Positions 60,245 through 64,000 of a stretch of DNA of 64,000 bases are shown in pieces. The stretch is taken from contig JADJPL010000013.1 in the NCBI GenBank assembly GCA_016713275.1, positions 62,001 to 126,000 on the forward strand, written 5' to 3'. This stretch comes from Haliscomenobacter sp. GTDB lineage: Bacteria; Bacteroidota; Bacteroidia; Chitinophagales; Saprospiraceae. The notes beneath the pieces were generated by a model. It was not told where the DNA came from and searched no databases. It saw nothing but the letters and a program-made list of their open reading frames with translations. How positions within the stretch are numbered: the first letter of the stretch is position 1; each line of letters starts with the position of its first letter. The translations under genes were made by a program, and so were the position numbers.

Positions 60245-61207
60245 TCAAAGGTTGCGTGGGTTGAAGATCAGTCTGGGTAACTTTTTTGCGCCGAAAACCT
60301 TGTCGAGAGCGTACGCCAGCAGGATCTCGTGCGATCCGTTGTTCACTTGCTTAAGCGGAGAAAGGCTGACGTCGTAAGCGTACGCTATTTGCAGGCGTTC
60401 GGAGAGCTTAAGCCCCGCCAGGATGACCAGCGCGTCGATGCTGCTGGCGTTATACCCCCGGAAGGAAGTTCCTACGGAAAAGGTATCGTTGTACCGGACC
60501 CTGAATCCGGCATCGGTCTGGGTTTGGACCAGGTTGCTCCGCACAAAGACCGCCGGATGTATGGAAAGCGCTCTGCTTAATTCCGCGTGGAACCCGAGCT
60601 GGAAAAAATAGGTGCGCTCCAGGGGAGACTGAAAAGTGGATAAATCGATGGAAGGCGCCGTCAGATGCCTTACCCCCAAACCGGTTTCCCAAAACTCCGT
60701 TTGGTAAAATACGCCTGCCTCGAAGGTAGCCGTCATGCCCTGGGCGAGCCCCTGTGGCAGGATCGCATCCCGGTGGTCGAGGATATTGTCCAGATAGAAG
60801 CCTTCGGGGGTCCGTAGTTTTTGCCCGTCCAGGGTTCTTTGAGCAAGCCCCCCTCCAAGCGCAAGGCCCAGGGTTCCAGGGCCCAGCGCCAGGTGATAAT
60901 TGTAGGCGAGGCTGACCCACGAATTGCGCTCGGCGCCGTATTGGTCGTTTTCGGCTTTTATCCCGATGCCCCCATGTACGATCTCGAGCGGAACGTGGGC
61001 GTTCAGATATTGGGTGACCGGCGCTCCTTCCAGGCCTACCCATTGCGTCCGGAAGCCCAGGACTGCCGAAAGGGAAAAGTCCATCCCGGCATAGGCTGGA
61101 TTCCAGTGGTAGGGGTTTAGCATATACAAGCTGGATTGGGCCGCTTGCTGGCTTTGAACCGCAAGACTCCAGCCAAAACACGCAAGGAATAACAGCATCC
61201 GATACAT
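60245..61207 (-). CDS. PorP/SprF-family type IX secretion membrane protein
   Basis: The 320-residue protein has a signal peptide (LLFLACFGWSLAVQSQ) and the PorP/SprF N-terminus (SLYMLNPYHWNPAYAGMDFSLSAVLGFRTQWVGLEGAP), followed by beta-barrel strands. It lies upstream of gldK in the same orientation, the typical neighbourhood of this protein in Bacteroidota. It would be an outer-membrane partner of the T9SS. Confidence 0.9.
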   Translation of the reverse strand: MYRMLLFLACFGWSLAVQSQQAAQSSLYMLNPYHWNPAYAGMDFSLSAVLGFRTQWVGLEGAPVTQYLNAHVPLEIVHGGIGIKAENDQYGAERNSWVSLAYNYHLALGPGTLGLALGGGLAQRTLDGQKLRTPEGFYLDNILDHRDAILPQGLAQGMTATFEAGVFYQTEFWETGLGVRHLTAPSIDLSTFQSPLERTYFFQLGFHAELSRALSIHPAVFVRSNLVQTQTDAGFRVRYNDTFSVGTSFRGYNASSIDALVILAGLKLSERLQIAYAYDVSLSPLKQVNNGSHEILLAYALDKVFGAKKLPRLIFNPRNL

Positions 61208-61260
61208 ACGCTTGGTGTTTGCGTGACGATTTTTTATTTCCGGCTACGCCGGCAGAACGT

Positions 61261-63354
<2,094 letters not shown>

Positions 63355-63499
63355 GCGCAAGACGTATTACCTATTGGTAAGTCCGGCAGGGAAGAAAAGT
63401 TTTTCCCAGGCCGGATTTTTTATAAAAACAAGGCGGGCGGGCCCGTTTTACGGGGAAAAAAATTTTAAAACAAAAAATTAAAAAAGACAAGAAAAAAAA

Positions 63500-63530
63500 T
63501 TGTTATTTAAAACAAATCGTATTATGTTTG
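63500..63530 (+). promoter_or_regulatory. Bacteroidota-type promoter for the right-edge gene
   Basis: TTG at 63500-63502 and TATGTTTG at 63523-63530 with a 20-nt gap fit the consensus well, in an AT-rich region. A start near 63537 gives a short leader before the ATG at 63566. Confidence 0.65.
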
Positions 63531-63565
63531 TGGAGTCAGTGCATATCAGTCCGAAGCAACTCAAG

Positions 63566-64000
63566 ATGCAAAAAGATTTCAATATAAGGCTTATGAAAAC
63601 AGCACAATCCTTTTCAGCACATCAGCAAACATCCTGGACGGCCTCCGGCGCCCCGGGAAACAAAGGAGGAGCGGTCGCTCCCGCTTCCATCCAGGAAGTG
63701 GACTTTTCGCTGATCCGCGCTATCCGCCGCCTTTGGATCGGCCTGATGAAATGGTATACGGCATTTCGGTACCAGATTTATTTTTATCATTCCCAGGTCC
63801 GGCGCTTTTTCCGCAAAACATCGGTGCGGCTGGCCATCCTGGGCCTGGCGGTTTTGTTTGTTTTTCGTCAGGACATGCGGTTTTCCATTCTGATTCCTGC
63901 TCTGGGCAGGATCGAGGCGGTTCCTTCTGCAGAAGGAGGGGAGGCCAGGAGGGATCAGATGAGCATGGCGCACCCGGTGGCGCTTTCCGGGGGCAGTGTT
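63566..64000 (+). CDS. Unknown membrane protein, C-terminus outside window
   Basis: The frame opens at ATG 63566 (63593 also possible) and is still open at the window edge. About 145 residues are visible: a polar N-terminus, a basic helical stretch (FSLIRAIRRLWIGLMKWYTAFRYQ) and one hydrophobic helix (LAILGLAVLFVF) followed by an exported-looking part. It is probably an inner-membrane protein with a periplasmic domain; the domain itself lies outside the window, so no function is offered. Confidence 0.6.
   Translation, partial: MQKDFNIRLMKTAQSFSAHQQTSWTASGAPGNKGGAVAPASIQEVDFSLIRAIRRLWIGLMKWYTAFRYQIYFYHSQVRRFFRKTSVRLAILGLAVLFVFRQDMRFSILIPALGRIEAVPSAEGGEARRDQMSMAHPVALSGGSV

Overview
The window looks like chromosomal DNA from a GC-rich member of the Bacteroidota, most likely of the Saprospiria type. 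The reasons are a complete gldK-gldL-gldM-gldN block (type IX secretion and gliding motor), two PorP/SprF-type barrels, an adhesin ending in a gliding-motility C-terminal sorting domain, a TonB-dependent receptor with a carboxypeptidase-like N-terminal domain, and several upstream sequences matching the Bacteroidota promoter form TTG-(about 20 nt)-TAnnTTTG. The lineage is inferred; no rRNA or tRNA gene was found.

Layout. 1-5.1 kb: a caspase-family peptidase cut by the left edge, a lipoprotein and a Fur/Zur-type repressor (minus strand), divergent from a small CxxC exported protein, a TonB receptor and a lipoprotein, together resembling a metal-uptake locus. 5.4-13 kb: a DUF3299 protein, then a minus-strand sugar set (ROK kinase, FHS-type symporter, long-form mannose-6-phosphate isomerase) and uvrA. 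13.4-20 kb: an ECF sigma factor; hemB, yidD, a DUF6702-like gene, hupE and ahcY; then a sigma factor/TPR anti-sigma-like pair divergent from a TPR-CHAT protein (20-23.4 kb). 24-30.3 kb: small metabolic and regulatory genes. 30.4-40.1 kb: a same-strand run encoding an unknown exported protein, a papain-like peptidase with a probable DUF4384 domain, a beta-propeller/caspase protein, a SprB-repeat adhesin and a PorP/SprF-like protein. 40.1-43.6 kb: a two-gene ABC exporter, a LOG-family gene and methylglyoxal synthase. 44-55 kb: DUF2911, an epimerase-like protein, a beta-helix lipoprotein, a GT2 glycosyltransferase, a rhodanese, an ABC exporter and a UvrD/Upf1-type helicase. 55-61 kb: gldN, gldM, gldL, gldK and porP. 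61-64 kb: a DUF255 protein and a gene cut by the right edge.

Two features span the window. First, short-word tandem or inverted arrays sit at many gene 3' ends. They often begin on the stop codon itself, and most loci have their own word. A GACGG-based word recurs at four loci. These arrays, with a family of MITE-like elements, are the least explained feature seen here. Second, seven genes are broken by eight one-base frame shifts, most of them in homopolymers. Each gene becomes a normal full-length protein if the base is restored, which suggests residual sequencing error rather than real decay. At least gldM and methylglyoxal synthase should be read as intact.
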